Notes: a model not told the origin generated them from the letters alone. A stretch of DNA of 33,365 nucleotides from Lachnospiraceae bacterium KH1T2 (GCA_900114405.1 FOSY01000023.1:1-33365); one strand, 5' to 3'. Positions 22,383 to 30,138 are shown, counted from the first letter of the stretch. Translations and numbers: made by a program.

Positions 22383-22787
22383 TTGGATATCAAATATACA
22401 GATAAACATGATTTTAATAAAAATGAACTAGAAGACTTATTTTTGTCAGTTGACTGGTCATCAGGTCATTATCCGGAAAAACTATGCACTGCAATGAAAA
22501 ATTTTAACACTGTTTTTTCTGCCTACGATGGGGATAAATTAGTCGGGATGGTATGTGCTATGGATGATGGAATAATGAATGCATATGTCCATTATTTGTT
22601 AGTTAATCCAGAATATCACAATCAGATGATTGGAAGAACACTAATAAATAAGATTAAAGATAAGTATCAGGATTATCTTAGAATAGCCGTAATTGCTTAC
22701 GACAATGAAATGCATTTTTACAAGAATTGTGGTTTTGAAAAGAGCAATGATGCATCGCCAATGTTTATAACATCTTTATGGACATAA
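22383..22787 (+). CDS. GNAT-family N-acetyltransferase (TTG start)
   Basis: The 134-residue protein has the GNAT features NAYVHYLLVNPEYHNQMIGR (acetyl-CoA loop), TLINKIKDKYQDYLRIAVIA and FYKNCGFEKSND. The N-terminal motif LFLSVDWSSGHYPEKL is typical of a small group of Firmicute GNATs that I would place near YesJ-like enzymes, with low certainty. It starts at TTG 22383; AGGAG overlapping the previous gene's stop is its ribosome site. Two successive TTG starts are unusual and may keep expression low. The substrate is unknown. Confidence 0.85.
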   Translation: MDIKYTDKHDFNKNELEDLFLSVDWSSGHYPEKLCTAMKNFNTVFSAYDGDKLVGMVCAMDDGIMNAYVHYLLVNPEYHNQMIGRTLINKIKDKYQDYLRIAVIAYDNEMHFYKNCGFEKSNDASPMFITSLWT

Positions 22788-22891
22788 AAAATGCGGTAAA
22801 TACACGCTAAAGAGGATGGATTGATTAAAAAACATTGAATTATAGCTAAACGTACCGTGGTAACTATAGATAGGATTTGGAGGAACATCAG

Positions 22892-23416
22892 GTGAAGCTC
22901 ATTGTAATAGATATACAAAAAGGGATTACGGATGAAAGATTATATGATTTTGCTGGCTTCTTAAAGAATGTGACAAGTATTATTGATGCCGCAAGGAAGA
23001 ATAGCGTTGAAGTTATTTACGTTCAACATGATGATGGTCCGGGAACGGGATTTTCCATCAGTGATGTAGATTTTGAGATAGCTGACCAAGTTGCTCCGGA
23101 AGCGGGGGAGAAGATTTTTGTAAAAGAGATTAACAGTTGTTTTGGAAATAAAGAACTTGCCACGTATCTTGATAAACAGAAAGAAAAGGAACTTATGATT
23201 GTGGGGCTTCAGACAAACTTCTGTATTGATGCTTCTGTGAAATCAGCTTTTGAAAGAGGATACAGAGTAATCATTCCAAAGGGAACGAACTCTACGTTTG
23301 ATAATGATTACATGGATGGCGAAACAACTTATAAATATTACAATGAAATGATGTGGCCAGAGAGATTTGCTGACTGTATTTCATTGGATGATGCAATTAA
23401 AATGATGGAGAAATAG
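22892..23416 (+). CDS. Isochorismatase-like cysteine hydrolase (second copy)
   Basis: The 174-residue protein shows the triad D7 in IVIDIQKG, K78 in IFVKEIN and C111 in GLQTNFCIDASV. It hydrolyses an amide-like bond in an unknown small molecule. The GTG at 22892 is chosen because GGAGG (near 22879-22883) is about eight bases before it; a TTG at 22877 overlaps that site. It differs clearly from the family member at 16981 (nucleophile context TNFCID against TCCVKS), so this is not a recent duplication. GrpB follows four bases after the stop. Confidence 0.87.
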   Translation: MKLIVIDIQKGITDERLYDFAGFLKNVTSIIDAARKNSVEVIYVQHDDGPGTGFSISDVDFEIADQVAPEAGEKIFVKEINSCFGNKELATYLDKQKEKELMIVGLQTNFCIDASVKSAFERGYRVIIPKGTNSTFDNDYMDGETTYKYYNEMMWPERFADCISLDDAIKMMEK

Positions 23417-23420
23417 CTTA

Positions 23421-23924
23421 ATGAGAACAAAACATGTTGTTGTACTTCCTTATGATGAAAACTGGAAGCAGGACTTTATTGACATAAAAACAGAGCTTAG
23501 TCAGGCTCTCGGAGAAATTGCGATTTCTATTGAGCATGTTGGCAGTACTTCAGTTGAAGGATTGGCAGCAAAGCCAATTATAGACATTGATGTTGTTGTA
23601 AAAAAAGAAAAGATTAACGATGCTATATCAGCTTTGCAAGGTATTGGGTACATTTATGAGGGAAATCTTGGAATACCTGGGAGAGAAGCCTTCGCATATG
23701 AAGGCAAGGAACATTTACAGCAACATCATTTATATGTGTGCCCGGAGGATTCTTTGGAATTGAAGAGACATTTAGCATTTAGGGATTATCTTAGAACCCA
23801 TCCTGCGGCTGTGGATGAGTATAGTAAGATAAAGGAGGAGGCTGCAAAACTGTATCCAAAGGATATTGACAAATATATTGAACACAAGGGGTCTGTTATA
23901 GAAAAAATTTATTCCGTTATGTAA
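23421..23924 (+). CDS. GrpB family protein (nucleotidyltransferase fold)
   Basis: The 167-residue protein is a GrpB/UPF0157 member. It has VVVLPYDENWKQDF at the start, the nucleotidyltransferase-like SIEHVGSTSVEGLAAKPIID and IDVVV strand, then HHLYVC and LAFRDYLRTHPAAVDEYSKI. The fold is related to nucleotidyltransferases; no reaction is established for most members, although some fusions synthesise CoA-like products. It follows the cysteine hydrolase directly and is probably co-transcribed with it. The following 60 bases contain a second short frame (LFEIFTIYPNG) that I regard as incidental. Confidence 0.9.
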   Translation: MRTKHVVVLPYDENWKQDFIDIKTELSQALGEIAISIEHVGSTSVEGLAAKPIIDIDVVVKKEKINDAISALQGIGYIYEGNLGIPGREAFAYEGKEHLQQHHLYVCPEDSLELKRHLAFRDYLRTHPAAVDEYSKIKEEAAKLYPKDIDKYIEHKGSVIEKIYSVM

Positions 23925-23985
23925 GGAAAGATTGTTTGAAATTTTTACGATATATCCAAACGGAGTAAAATTTGATAGTATTTTG

Positions 23986-24015
23986 TTGACAGCTTTGTAA
24001 CTATTGTAGTAGATT
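23986..24015 (+). promoter_or_regulatory. Promoter of the 21-codon leader ORF
   Basis: Perfect TTGACA (23986-23991) and TAGATT (24010-24015) are 18 bases apart. The predicted start is just before the ribosome site of a short ORF, so the transcript would begin with it. Confidence 0.6.
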
Positions 24016-24044
24016 AACCTTATTAAGTGAGGAGGTGCTTCATT

Positions 24045-24110
24045 ATGATGATAAGTGGAATAAATACTATACCTGAATATCTCATGAAGACCTCGGTGAT
24101 TTTTGTTTAA
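24045..24110 (+). CDS. 21-residue leader peptide candidate
   Basis: A strong GAGGAGG (24029-24035) lies nine bases before this ATG. The frame encodes MMISGINTIPEYLMKTSVIF plus a final valine, then stops at 24110. A Rho-independent terminator begins 16 bases later. The arrangement promoter, strong ribosome site, short ORF, terminator, then a resistance-type GNAT gene is that of a translational-attenuation leader. The peptide may stall ribosomes, but a small hydrophobic toxin is also possible. Nothing at this length can be called by homology. Confidence 0.5.
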   Translation: MMISGINTIPEYLMKTSVIFV

Positions 24111-24126
24111 TTTATTATGATTAGAT

Positions 24127-24154
24127 GCCGTGGACTTTTGCCACGGCTTTTTTT
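24127..24154 (+). terminator. Terminator after the leader peptide
   Basis: GCCGTGG (24127-24133) pairs exactly with CCACGGC (24141-24147) and is followed by seven T. It is either a plain terminator of a short transcript or the switchable terminator of an attenuator. Confidence 0.85.
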
Positions 24155-24212
24155 ATTGAAAAAGAGTCATGGCTTTCGTAGATATTCATACAAGCTCGAA
24201 GGAATCAGTTAA

Positions 24213-24323
24213 CTAGTGCATTGACACGTTCTAAATCAAACTAATGTTATATCTCGAAATCGCCAACATAAGGCTCATTCGAGCTATAACATAAGTTTAA
24301 TTATGAATGTGTCAAAACACTAG
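24213..24323. repeat. Very long imperfect inverted repeat (46-base arms)
   Basis: The left arm (24213-24258) and right arm (24278-24323) are equal in length and match at 38 of 46 positions by my hand count, with a 19-base loop. The outer ends are CTAG on both sides and the inner ends CTCGAA/TTCGAG. Both arms hold the conserved blocks TTGACAC and ATGTTATA. The right arm ends 20 bases before the start codon of a GNAT gene. It may be a structured mRNA leader or a small mobile element. Confidence 0.75.
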
Positions 24324-24343
24324 AATATTCACGGAGGAAAACT

Positions 24344-24787
24344 ATGATTAGTTTGAAGGTAATTAACGAGGACAATTTTGTAGATGCATTTAATCTCAAG
24401 TTAGCTAAAGGTCAAGAGGAGTATGTTTCTCATCCGGTACGAAGTCTAGCGCAGGCTTATGTATATAGGAATCAATGCCAACCCTTTGGAATATATGCTG
24501 ATGAAAAGATGGTTGGGTATGTCATGGTGATATATGATTATGATGTACCTGAGTATGATATTTGGCATATGATGATTGATGAATCTTTGCAAGGTAAAGG
24601 TTATGGTAGAGCTGCGCTTAACCAAATTATTGAATATATAAAAGAAAAACCATTCGGTGATTCTGGCAGAATTGCACTAACCTGTAATAAAAATAATTAT
24701 GTAGCCAAAGCGCTATATGAAAATATTGGTTTTTCCGCTACGGGAGTTGAGGATGAAGATGAAATTGAACTTGTTATGAATGTATAA
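24344..24787 (+). CDS. GNAT-family acetyltransferase, possibly polyamine type
   Basis: The 147-residue protein has SHPVRSLAQAYVYRNQCQPF near its N-terminus, then WHMMIDESLQGKGYGRAALN as the acetyl-CoA loop, and a C-terminal NKNNYVAKALYENIGFSATG motif. The first segment resembles spermine/spermidine acetyltransferases of the PaiA/BltD kind, so polyamine acetylation is a reasonable but unproved guess. GGAGG lies before the ATG. The upstream leader peptide, terminator and 46-base stem suggest expression is switched at the RNA level. A terminator follows directly. Confidence 0.88.
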   Translation: MISLKVINEDNFVDAFNLKLAKGQEEYVSHPVRSLAQAYVYRNQCQPFGIYADEKMVGYVMVIYDYDVPEYDIWHMMIDESLQGKGYGRAALNQIIEYIKEKPFGDSGRIALTCNKNNYVAKALYENIGFSATGVEDEDEIELVMNV

Positions 24788-24806
24788 TAATTAGTAGAAA
24801 ATTAGT

Positions 24807-24851
24807 GTGCGCTCGTACTTTACGTAAATAGTAGGTACGAGTGCACTTTTA
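24807..24851 (+). terminator. Terminator after the GNAT gene
   Basis: GTGCGCTCGTAC (24807-24818) pairs with GTACGAGTGCAC (24835-24846), with one G-U pair and a 16-base loop, followed by TTTT. Confidence 0.75.
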
Positions 24852-24903
24852 CTATGCGAAAAGAGATTGCGACCGGTATCTGGAGAAATCTATAGACTTT
24901 GTA

Positions 24904-25152
24904 CTACCTTTTCCTCTTGCCGCGACCATTGCCTTTTACCGGTTTACAGAGATCCGAGTATCTTTGAAGGATATCGGTAAAGGTCTTAAACTCATAGGGA
25001 TCCATCTTGGTAAAATTTATAAAATCAGGATGCTTAATCATTTCGCAAATTAAACGGACATTAAGCTTTTCGCTTTTCAATAAATCTACAGTTTCATCAT
25101 CAAGTCCAAGTTCGTCTACAGGGAACTGATGCTGGTCTCTGTTTTCAGTAAG
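24904..25152 (-). pseudogene. Minus-strand protein remnant, 82 residues
   Basis: Read on the minus strand from 25152 to the stop at 24904-24906, the frame is open for 82 residues with sensible protein composition: DQHQFPVDELGLDDETVDLL, ICEMIKHPDFINFTK, then YEFKTFTDILQRYSDLC and a basic end. No start codon with a ribosome site exists; an in-frame stop lies at 25153-25155. It is the C-terminal part of a lost gene of opposite orientation. I do not recognise the family; the basic tail hints at nucleic-acid binding. Nothing else of note is seen in 24852-25165. Confidence 0.45.
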
Positions 25153-25165
25153 TCACAGAAGATAG

Positions 25166-25768
25166 TCTGATATAGCTAGGTATAAAAGCATTGATCCTAG
25201 AATTACAATTCATAACTGGTTGCGTGGAAGAGACGTGGTGGAATTTCTTGGGCTTTGGGAGATTTTACATAATCCTGATTTTAAACGTATCGATTTCGAT
25301 ACGTTTAAAGAAGATGCAGGGACAAACGCGTTTGTATTTTCAATAAAGAATTGGACAGATGAATTAGGCGCTATAGGTTTGTTCACAAAATCCGGAAGAT
25401 ATGGCGGTGGGATATATGCACACATTGATATAGCTTTCGAATTTGCATCTTGGATTTCTCCAGAATTTAAGCTTTATATCATCAAAGATTACCAACGGCT
25501 CAAGTCCGACGAAAACAGCCGTCTGTCTCTGAATTGGAATCTGAATCGTGAGATAGCAAAGTTGAATTATCGTATTCACACAGATGCTATTAAGGATAAT
25601 CTTATTTTGCAGGAACTTACACCGGAGCAGATCTCATATAAATATGCAAATGAAGCAGATATCCTGAATGTGGCATTGTTTGGCATGACGGCAAAACAGT
25701 GGCGTGAAAATAATACTGATAAATACAAAATGATTATTACCATTCCCTTTTGTTTTGTCGATATATAA
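25166..25768 (+). pseudogene. KilA-N domain protein, broken at both ends
   Basis: From 25166 the frame reads SDIARYKSIDPRITIHNWLR, then GRDVVEFLGLWE, GRYGGGIYAHIDIAFEFASW and INYRIHTDAIK-like sequence (here LNYRIHTDAIKDN). It ends in EADILNVALFGMTAKQWREN and then unrelated residues. This is a KilA-N protein of the phage-antirepressor class. The normal N-terminal ~25 residues are cut off by a TAG at 25163, and the usual C-terminal segment after the WREN motif is replaced. An ATG-like start downstream could not restore the domain, so it is inactive as a complete protein. Confidence 0.75.
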
Positions 25769-25806
25769 AAGAGATGTTTTTGGAACGGCAAACAAGGAGA
25801 ATGTAA

Positions 25807-27747
25807 ATGAAAAGAAAAATGACGAGCAACATATTGGCAGCGATCATGGCTGTCAGTATGGTATCTACAGGATGCGCATCGAATAGTGCGCCTACTGCTG
25901 AAGCACCTGTAGAAAATGAAGCTAAGGAAGAGACAACGCAATCAACTGAAGCGGCGGAAGCAACTGAAACGGTAGCATCAGTTGAAACAGCCACCTCTGA
26001 AACTTCTAATGAAAGCGGAGAGATGACAATTGACCAGTGGCTTGAGAGCGAATTGGAGAGATTGGAGAACGGAGGAAAGCTGGATCCGGCATTTACTGTG
26101 GGGCAGATCACGAAAAAGGAAGTTCCAATCTACTATAATTCTGTAAGTAATAATGATACAATTGAACTGGCTTTCTTTGATGAAGATGGTGCAGTACCGT
26201 ATTTGTGCGCGGAAGATATTCCAACTGTCATGGGAAAGGCTTATCAAACACAGTATCTGGATAATAATTTCAAACTGACTTTTTTGGGTGAAGGAAGTGT
26301 GGCAACTTTAACGCGTGAAAATGGCTTTTGGATGAAATTTGACTGTGATAAGGATACCATCACTTTTATAGATCTTGACGGTTTTCTTATGGGATCTACT
26401 ATGGACTCCTGGGGAGATGTTGTAAATGCTCAGGGCTTAAAAAATGAGAAAGCGAGAGATCTTTTCCAGTCAACCGGAAACTCTTCTGAGCGTTATGGAG
26501 ATGCTGTTGTACTTAAGCTTGAAGATTACGGAATAGATCTCATCAAAGATGGCGATCATTATTACATGCCTCTGGCAACACTTAATGATTTTGTACTGGC
26601 ACATAATTATATACCGACTGTATATAATGGCGATAGCGTTATTCTTTATAATTATGGCAACTTAAAAGATGATGATACAGGTGAGCTAAAGGAGCTCGGA
26701 AAACTGTACTTCGAAGGCAAGCCGGGTAAGATCAGTAAGTCTATGGCTAAGTTCTCTTATAATGAGCTTTGTCTGATGCTTGATTATCACTATGGCTTAA
26801 AAGAAGTGCATGGAATCGACAGTTTTGATGAGTTATTCCTTCAGACCGGAACCAAGGCAGCACTTTTGAGTGATGATCCGGAGATTGCGGATAAGGCACT
26901 TTGCGATTTTATTTTTAAGCATTTGGATGATGGACATAGCTCTTTTGGTTTACAGTCATACTATAGCGGAGAAGACAAGGGAATTGATGGAACGATCGGA
27001 AGCTCGCTTAATTTGTTTGTTGAGGAAGTAAAGCGATTTATGATCGCAAGGAGCAAGTACTATCCTGATGGAGTTCCAGGATATGAAGAAGTAGGAAATA
27101 CTGCGTATATCACATTTGATGGATTTAAGTCAATTCCGGATGATGCAGATTATTACAACAATCCTCCGACGGAGGGAGATCCGGAAGATCCGGTGGGATT
27201 GCTTATCTATTCATATGGACAGATAACAAGAGACGGAAGTCCGATCAAAAATGTCGTATTAGATCTGTCATGTAATGGCGGCGGTGATTCAAATACTGCG
27301 GGATTTGTACTTGGAACATTCATGGGAACAGGTACATACTCAATTAAAAATGCGATCACCGGAGCAACTATTACCGATTACGTTAACGTAGACTTAAATC
27401 TGGATCATGAGTTTGATGAAAAAGACTCGCTGCAGGGATATAATCTCTACTGCCTTGAGTCCGGATACAGTTTCTCATGTGGAAACCTTGTTCCAAATGT
27501 ATTTAAGAATACTCATAAGGTTACACTTCTTGGTCAGACATCAGGTGGAGGATCATGTATGGTATTACCTGCAGCTACTGCATCAGGAACTACTTTCCAG
27601 ATTTCAGGACCATTGCGTATGTCCTTTACAAAGAATGGAAGTTTCTATGATATAGATCAGGGCGCAGAGCCGGATTTCTATATTGATGATCCGGACAATT
27701 TCTACAATCGTAAAGCTTTGACAGATTATATCAATAAACTGTTCTAA
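25807..27747 (+). CDS. Lipoprotein with S41-type peptidase domain
   Basis: The 646-residue protein has a lipoprotein signal (MKRKMTSNILAAIMAVSMVS, then lipobox TGC with C23), so it is anchored outside the membrane. A threonine/glutamate-rich linker (25-75) precedes a middle region of unknown fold (80-330) and a C-terminal S41 tail-specific peptidase domain. The S41 marks are NVVLDLSCNGGGDSNTAGF and the later YSFSCGNLVPN, whose serine aligns with the catalytic position of this family. No PDZ domain is obvious. AAGGAG precedes the ATG and a terminator follows, so it is monocistronic. Catalytic activity is likely but the substrate is unknown. It is intact amid surrounding remnants. Confidence 0.85.
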   Translation: MKRKMTSNILAAIMAVSMVSTGCASNSAPTAEAPVENEAKEETTQSTEAAEATETVASVETATSETSNESGEMTIDQWLESELERLENGGKLDPAFTVGQITKKEVPIYYNSVSNNDTIELAFFDEDGAVPYLCAEDIPTVMGKAYQTQYLDNNFKLTFLGEGSVATLTRENGFWMKFDCDKDTITFIDLDGFLMGSTMDSWGDVVNAQGLKNEKARDLFQSTGNSSERYGDAVVLKLEDYGIDLIKDGDHYYMPLATLNDFVLAHNYIPTVYNGDSVILYNYGNLKDDDTGELKELGKLYFEGKPGKISKSMAKFSYNELCLMLDYHYGLKEVHGIDSFDELFLQTGTKAALLSDDPEIADKALCDFIFKHLDDGHSSFGLQSYYSGEDKGIDGTIGSSLNLFVEEVKRFMIARSKYYPDGVPGYEEVGNTAYITFDGFKSIPDDADYYNNPPTEGDPEDPVGLLIYSYGQITRDGSPIKNVVLDLSCNGGGDSNTAGFVLGTFMGTGTYSIKNAITGATITDYVNVDLNLDHEFDEKDSLQGYNLYCLESGYSFSCGNLVPNVFKNTHKVTLLGQTSGGGSCMVLPAATASGTTFQISGPLRMSFTKNGSFYDIDQGAEPDFYIDDPDNFYNRKALTDYINKLF

Positions 27748-27767
27748 ACTATCGATGAATTTAGTGG

Positions 27768-27799
27768 GGGGTACCGTATTGTGGTACCCCTGCTTTTTT
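27768..27799 (+). terminator. Terminator after the S41 lipoprotein
   Basis: GGGGTACC (27768-27775) pairs exactly with GGTACCCC (27783-27790) and leads into TGC and seven T. Confidence 0.9.
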
Positions 27800-27869
27800 T
27801 ATAGGAAAGTTCTCGAAAATTTACAACATGTGCACAGTATACGCTATAAAAAGGTAAGAACATACTACT

Positions 27870-27923
27870 GAAGATATATGGCAATCAGAAAATATAGAAG
27901 CCTTCTACTCCTGGTATATCTTC
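27870..27923. repeat. Nested hairpins in an intergenic region
   Basis: GAAGATATA (27870-27878) pairs with TATATCTTC (27915-27923), enclosing the perfect short hairpin TAGAAG-C-CTTCTA (27895-27907). The rest of 27800-28057 is AT-rich and shows no gene. Confidence 0.45.
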
Positions 27924-28057
27924 ATTAAGAAAGTAATCCATATAGAGAATTATGATAGAATAGAAATAACATATGTGATAAGACGGCATTTATGCAATAG
28001 CTGAGGATAGAAATAGGTAATGAAGAATATGCATAAGAGATTTTATGAGGATGAAAC

Positions 28058-28231
28058 ATGGATGAAGTTGTTATAAACGAAGAGAATAAGTCGCTTGAAA
28101 TAGCTAGTCAGAATATTGATATTTCACAATTGATTTATGAAATAAGAGGAAAGCAAGTAATGCTAGACAGCGATTTAGCAATTTTGTATCAAGTTGAGAC
28201 GCATCTGCAAATGGTTGGACAGCCACATTAA
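28058..28231 (+). pseudogene. ORF6N domain remnant
   Basis: The ATG at 28058, behind TGAGG, opens a 57-residue frame. Its middle (SQLIYEIRGKQVMLDSDLAI, then LYQVET) is the unmistakable start of the ORF6N DNA-binding domain of phage and restriction-associated proteins. The frame ends at 28231 after about half the domain. A strong bidirectional terminator follows. Confidence 0.7.
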
Positions 28232-28272
28232 GTGACAATCAGCCTGAGTCGGTATGTACTCTAAACATACAA

Positions 28273-28315
28273 AAATCCCCGTAGAGATGACCGTCTCTAT
28301 GGGGATTGTTTTTTG
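28273..28315. terminator. Strong, probably bidirectional terminator
   Basis: AATCCCCGTAGAGA (28274-28287) and TCTCTATGGGGATT (28294-28307) form a 14-bp stem with one G-U pair, a T-run on one side and an A-run on the other. It could stop transcription from both directions. Confidence 0.85.
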
Positions 28316-28409
28316 TGAATAACTTAAATACTCACAACCCTTTAGCTAATACTAAAATACCACTCATTTTCCTATCTGTCAATCTGACCAGAAGCCTTAC
28401 GGCTTCCTC

Positions 28410-28484
28410 TCAATCCCAAAATAAATCCATAACATAATCCGGTTCTAATCCAAACTCATATGCAAGTATCTCTTGCACTCTTCC
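28410..28484 (-). pseudogene. Minus-strand remnant of unknown protein
   Basis: On the minus strand, bases 28484 to 28410 read GRVQEILAYEFGLEPDYVMD and four more residues to a TGA. The composition is protein-like, but I cannot name the family. It abuts the RhuM 3' copy exactly, suggesting a recombination joint near 28485. A palindrome GAAGCC-TTAC-GGCTTC lies at 28391-28406, just beyond its stop. Confidence 0.35.
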
Positions 28485-28486
28485 TT

Positions 28487-28540
28487 AAGGGTCTGGAAAA
28501 AGAAGTGAAGAAGAGAAAAAGAGCAACTAAGAAATTCTAA
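28487..28540 (+). pseudogene. Copy of the RhuM 3' end
   Basis: Bases 28490-28535 match 21475-21520, the end of the intact rhuM gene, at 45 of 46 positions. The frame reads KGLEKEVKKRKRATKKF before its stop. No other part of rhuM is present, so this is the tail of a deleted paralogue or a recombination scar. Confidence 0.65.
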
Positions 28541-28643
28541 TAATCTTCATCAAATCTTTATTTTTTCTTCGTATTCTGTTTTCAGGATGAAAACACCGGC
28601 GATAACAAAAACAAATATATTGAAAATAGAAGAGGAAAAAATA

Positions 28644-29354
28644 ATGGAAATGATGCTTAAAACGAATGGACTTTGCAAGACATTTAAAAATCAGAAAGCT
28701 GTAAATAGGGTTTCATTGAATATACCGAAGGGATGTGTATATGGTCTTCTTGGACCAAATGGTGCAGGAAAGTCAACAACACTTAAGATGATAACTGGAA
28801 TCATGAAGCCCACAGATGGCGAGATAATCTATGACGGGAAGCCATGGAGCAGAGAAGTGCTTGAAGAAATCGGAGCATTGATTGAGAATCCGCCAATTTA
28901 TGAAAACCTCACTGCAAGAGAAAATCTTGAAGTAAGAGCAATTCTTCTGGGAACTCCAAAGAGTCGTATCGATGAAGTTTTAAAAACAGTTTCACTTTCA
29001 AACACAGGAAAAAAGAAGGCAGGTCAGTTTTCACTTGGAATGAAGCAAAGACTCGGTATAGCACTTGCGCTTCTTGGAAATCCTAAGCTTCTTATTCTGG
29101 ATGAGCCTACAAACGGACTTGATCCTATCGGAATTGAAGAGCTTAGAGAACTCATAAGATCTTTCCCAAAGAAGGGTATCACCGTAATCCTGTCAAGCCA
29201 CATACTTTCAGAGGTTCAGATGTGTGCAGATTACATTGGAATAATTTCAGATGGAGTTCTCGGATATGAAGGAAAGCTTCTTCCCGGACAGAATCTTGAA
29301 GACCTTTTTATGGAGGTTGTTAAGAAAAATCGTAATCTTAGTAATATCGCATAA
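28644..29354 (+). CDS. lanF: LanF-type ABC transporter ATP-binding protein
   Basis: The 236-residue ATPase has Walker A GPNGAGKST (37-45), a glutamate at position 81 (GALIENPPIYE) where most ABC proteins have the Q-loop glutamine, a divergent signature SLGMKQRL (130-137), Walker B LLILDEP (149-155) and the H-loop histidine H186. The E-loop is the hallmark of lantibiotic self-immunity and bacitracin-type exporters. The start at 28644 has AGAGGA nine bases upstream; an in-frame ATG at 28587 would add residues unlike the family. It forms an operon with two permeases and a two-component system and powers expulsion of a peptide antibiotic from the membrane. Confidence 0.9.
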   Translation: MEMMLKTNGLCKTFKNQKAVNRVSLNIPKGCVYGLLGPNGAGKSTTLKMITGIMKPTDGEIIYDGKPWSREVLEEIGALIENPPIYENLTARENLEVRAILLGTPKSRIDEVLKTVSLSNTGKKKAGQFSLGMKQRLGIALALLGNPKLLILDEPTNGLDPIGIEELRELIRSFPKKGITVILSSHILSEVQMCADYIGIISDGVLGYEGKLLPGQNLEDLFMEVVKKNRNLSNIA

Positions 29355-29404
29355 AGAGAGTAAACTTCCAACCACTTAATAGATTAACTGAAAGGACGAC
29401 ATCA

Positions 29405-30136
29405 ATGACTAACATAATAAAAGCAGAGTTTTTAAAACAAAAAAGGACCATGAGCAGTAAACTCATATTTGTATTCCCGATAATCACACTTGTTATGGCG
29501 TTTGTGCTTACAGCAGGAATGACAAACGCATACGCAGAGAGTGTATGGAACTGGTGGTATGTGCTTCTTCTTCCGGGAATGATCGCTATTGTAAGTTACC
29601 TTTCCATAATGAGAGAAAAGAAAAACGGATACTACAACATCAAGACTCTTCCTATAGAGAAAAGAAATCTGATGCTTGGGAAAATAGCCTATCTTGGAAT
29701 CCTTGTACTTGTATCAAATGCAGTGCTTTTTGCGGGAGCTGCCTTGGGTGGAGCCTTTTTAACAACAAGTGTTCCGGTAGTTGGGGCAGCTATAACTGTT
29801 TTAGTTCTTTCTATAGTTCAGCTTTGGCAGATTCCACTTTTCTTATTCCTTAGCGAAAAATTCGGAATGGTCGTTGAACTCATAGTCTGCCTGTTCATAA
29901 CCGTGTTTGGAACTATCGTGGCACCTTCAGGAAAATGGTTTTTGTTCTTATCTGCAGTACCTATGAGAATTGTTACTCCGCTTCTTCATGTACTTCCAAA
30001 CGGTTTGAGAGCGCAGGCAGGAGATCCGCTTCTTAACGCTTCTGTAATCTTTCCCGGAATTCTCATCGCCCTAGTCTGGTTTGTGGTTTTAACTTATCTA
30101 TATCTTAACTGGTTTGAAAAAGGAGATGTGAAATAA
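29405..30136 (+). CDS. lanE: LanE-type ABC permease (lantibiotic immunity family)
   Basis: The 243-residue integral membrane protein has about six hydrophobic segments and the family N-terminus IIKAEFLKQKRTMSSKLIFV. The WNWWYVLLLPGMIAIVSYLS stretch and IMREKKNGYYNIKTLPIEKR loop are characteristic of the MutE/EpiE/SpaE group. It pairs with LanG to form the membrane pore driven by LanF. AAAGGA lies before the ATG. The next permease starts two bases after its stop. The assignment to LanE rather than LanG rests on gene order and the WNWW segment. Confidence 0.87.
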   Translation: MTNIIKAEFLKQKRTMSSKLIFVFPIITLVMAFVLTAGMTNAYAESVWNWWYVLLLPGMIAIVSYLSIMREKKNGYYNIKTLPIEKRNLMLGKIAYLGILVLVSNAVLFAGAALGGAFLTTSVPVVGAAITVLVLSIVQLWQIPLFLFLSEKFGMVVELIVCLFITVFGTIVAPSGKWFLFLSAVPMRIVTPLLHVLPNGLRAQAGDPLLNASVIFPGILIALVWFVVLTYLYLNWFEKGDVK

Positions 30137-30138
30137 AA

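Noticed and set aside
7800..24800. An integron gene-cassette array, given many short co-directional GNAT-type genes
   Set aside because: No integrase is present, and the long stem-loops at 12352, 18994 and 24213 lack the paired GTTRRRY/RYYYAAC boxes of attC sites.
24841..25053. A 70-codon plus-strand frame
   Set aside because: It has no ribosome site, starts in the arm of a terminator and lies opposite a more protein-like minus-strand remnant.
20100..28540. A prophage, because of XRE, RhuM, KilA-N and ORF6N genes
   Set aside because: No integrase, terminase, capsid, tail or lysis gene is present, and the KilA-N and ORF6N parts are broken.
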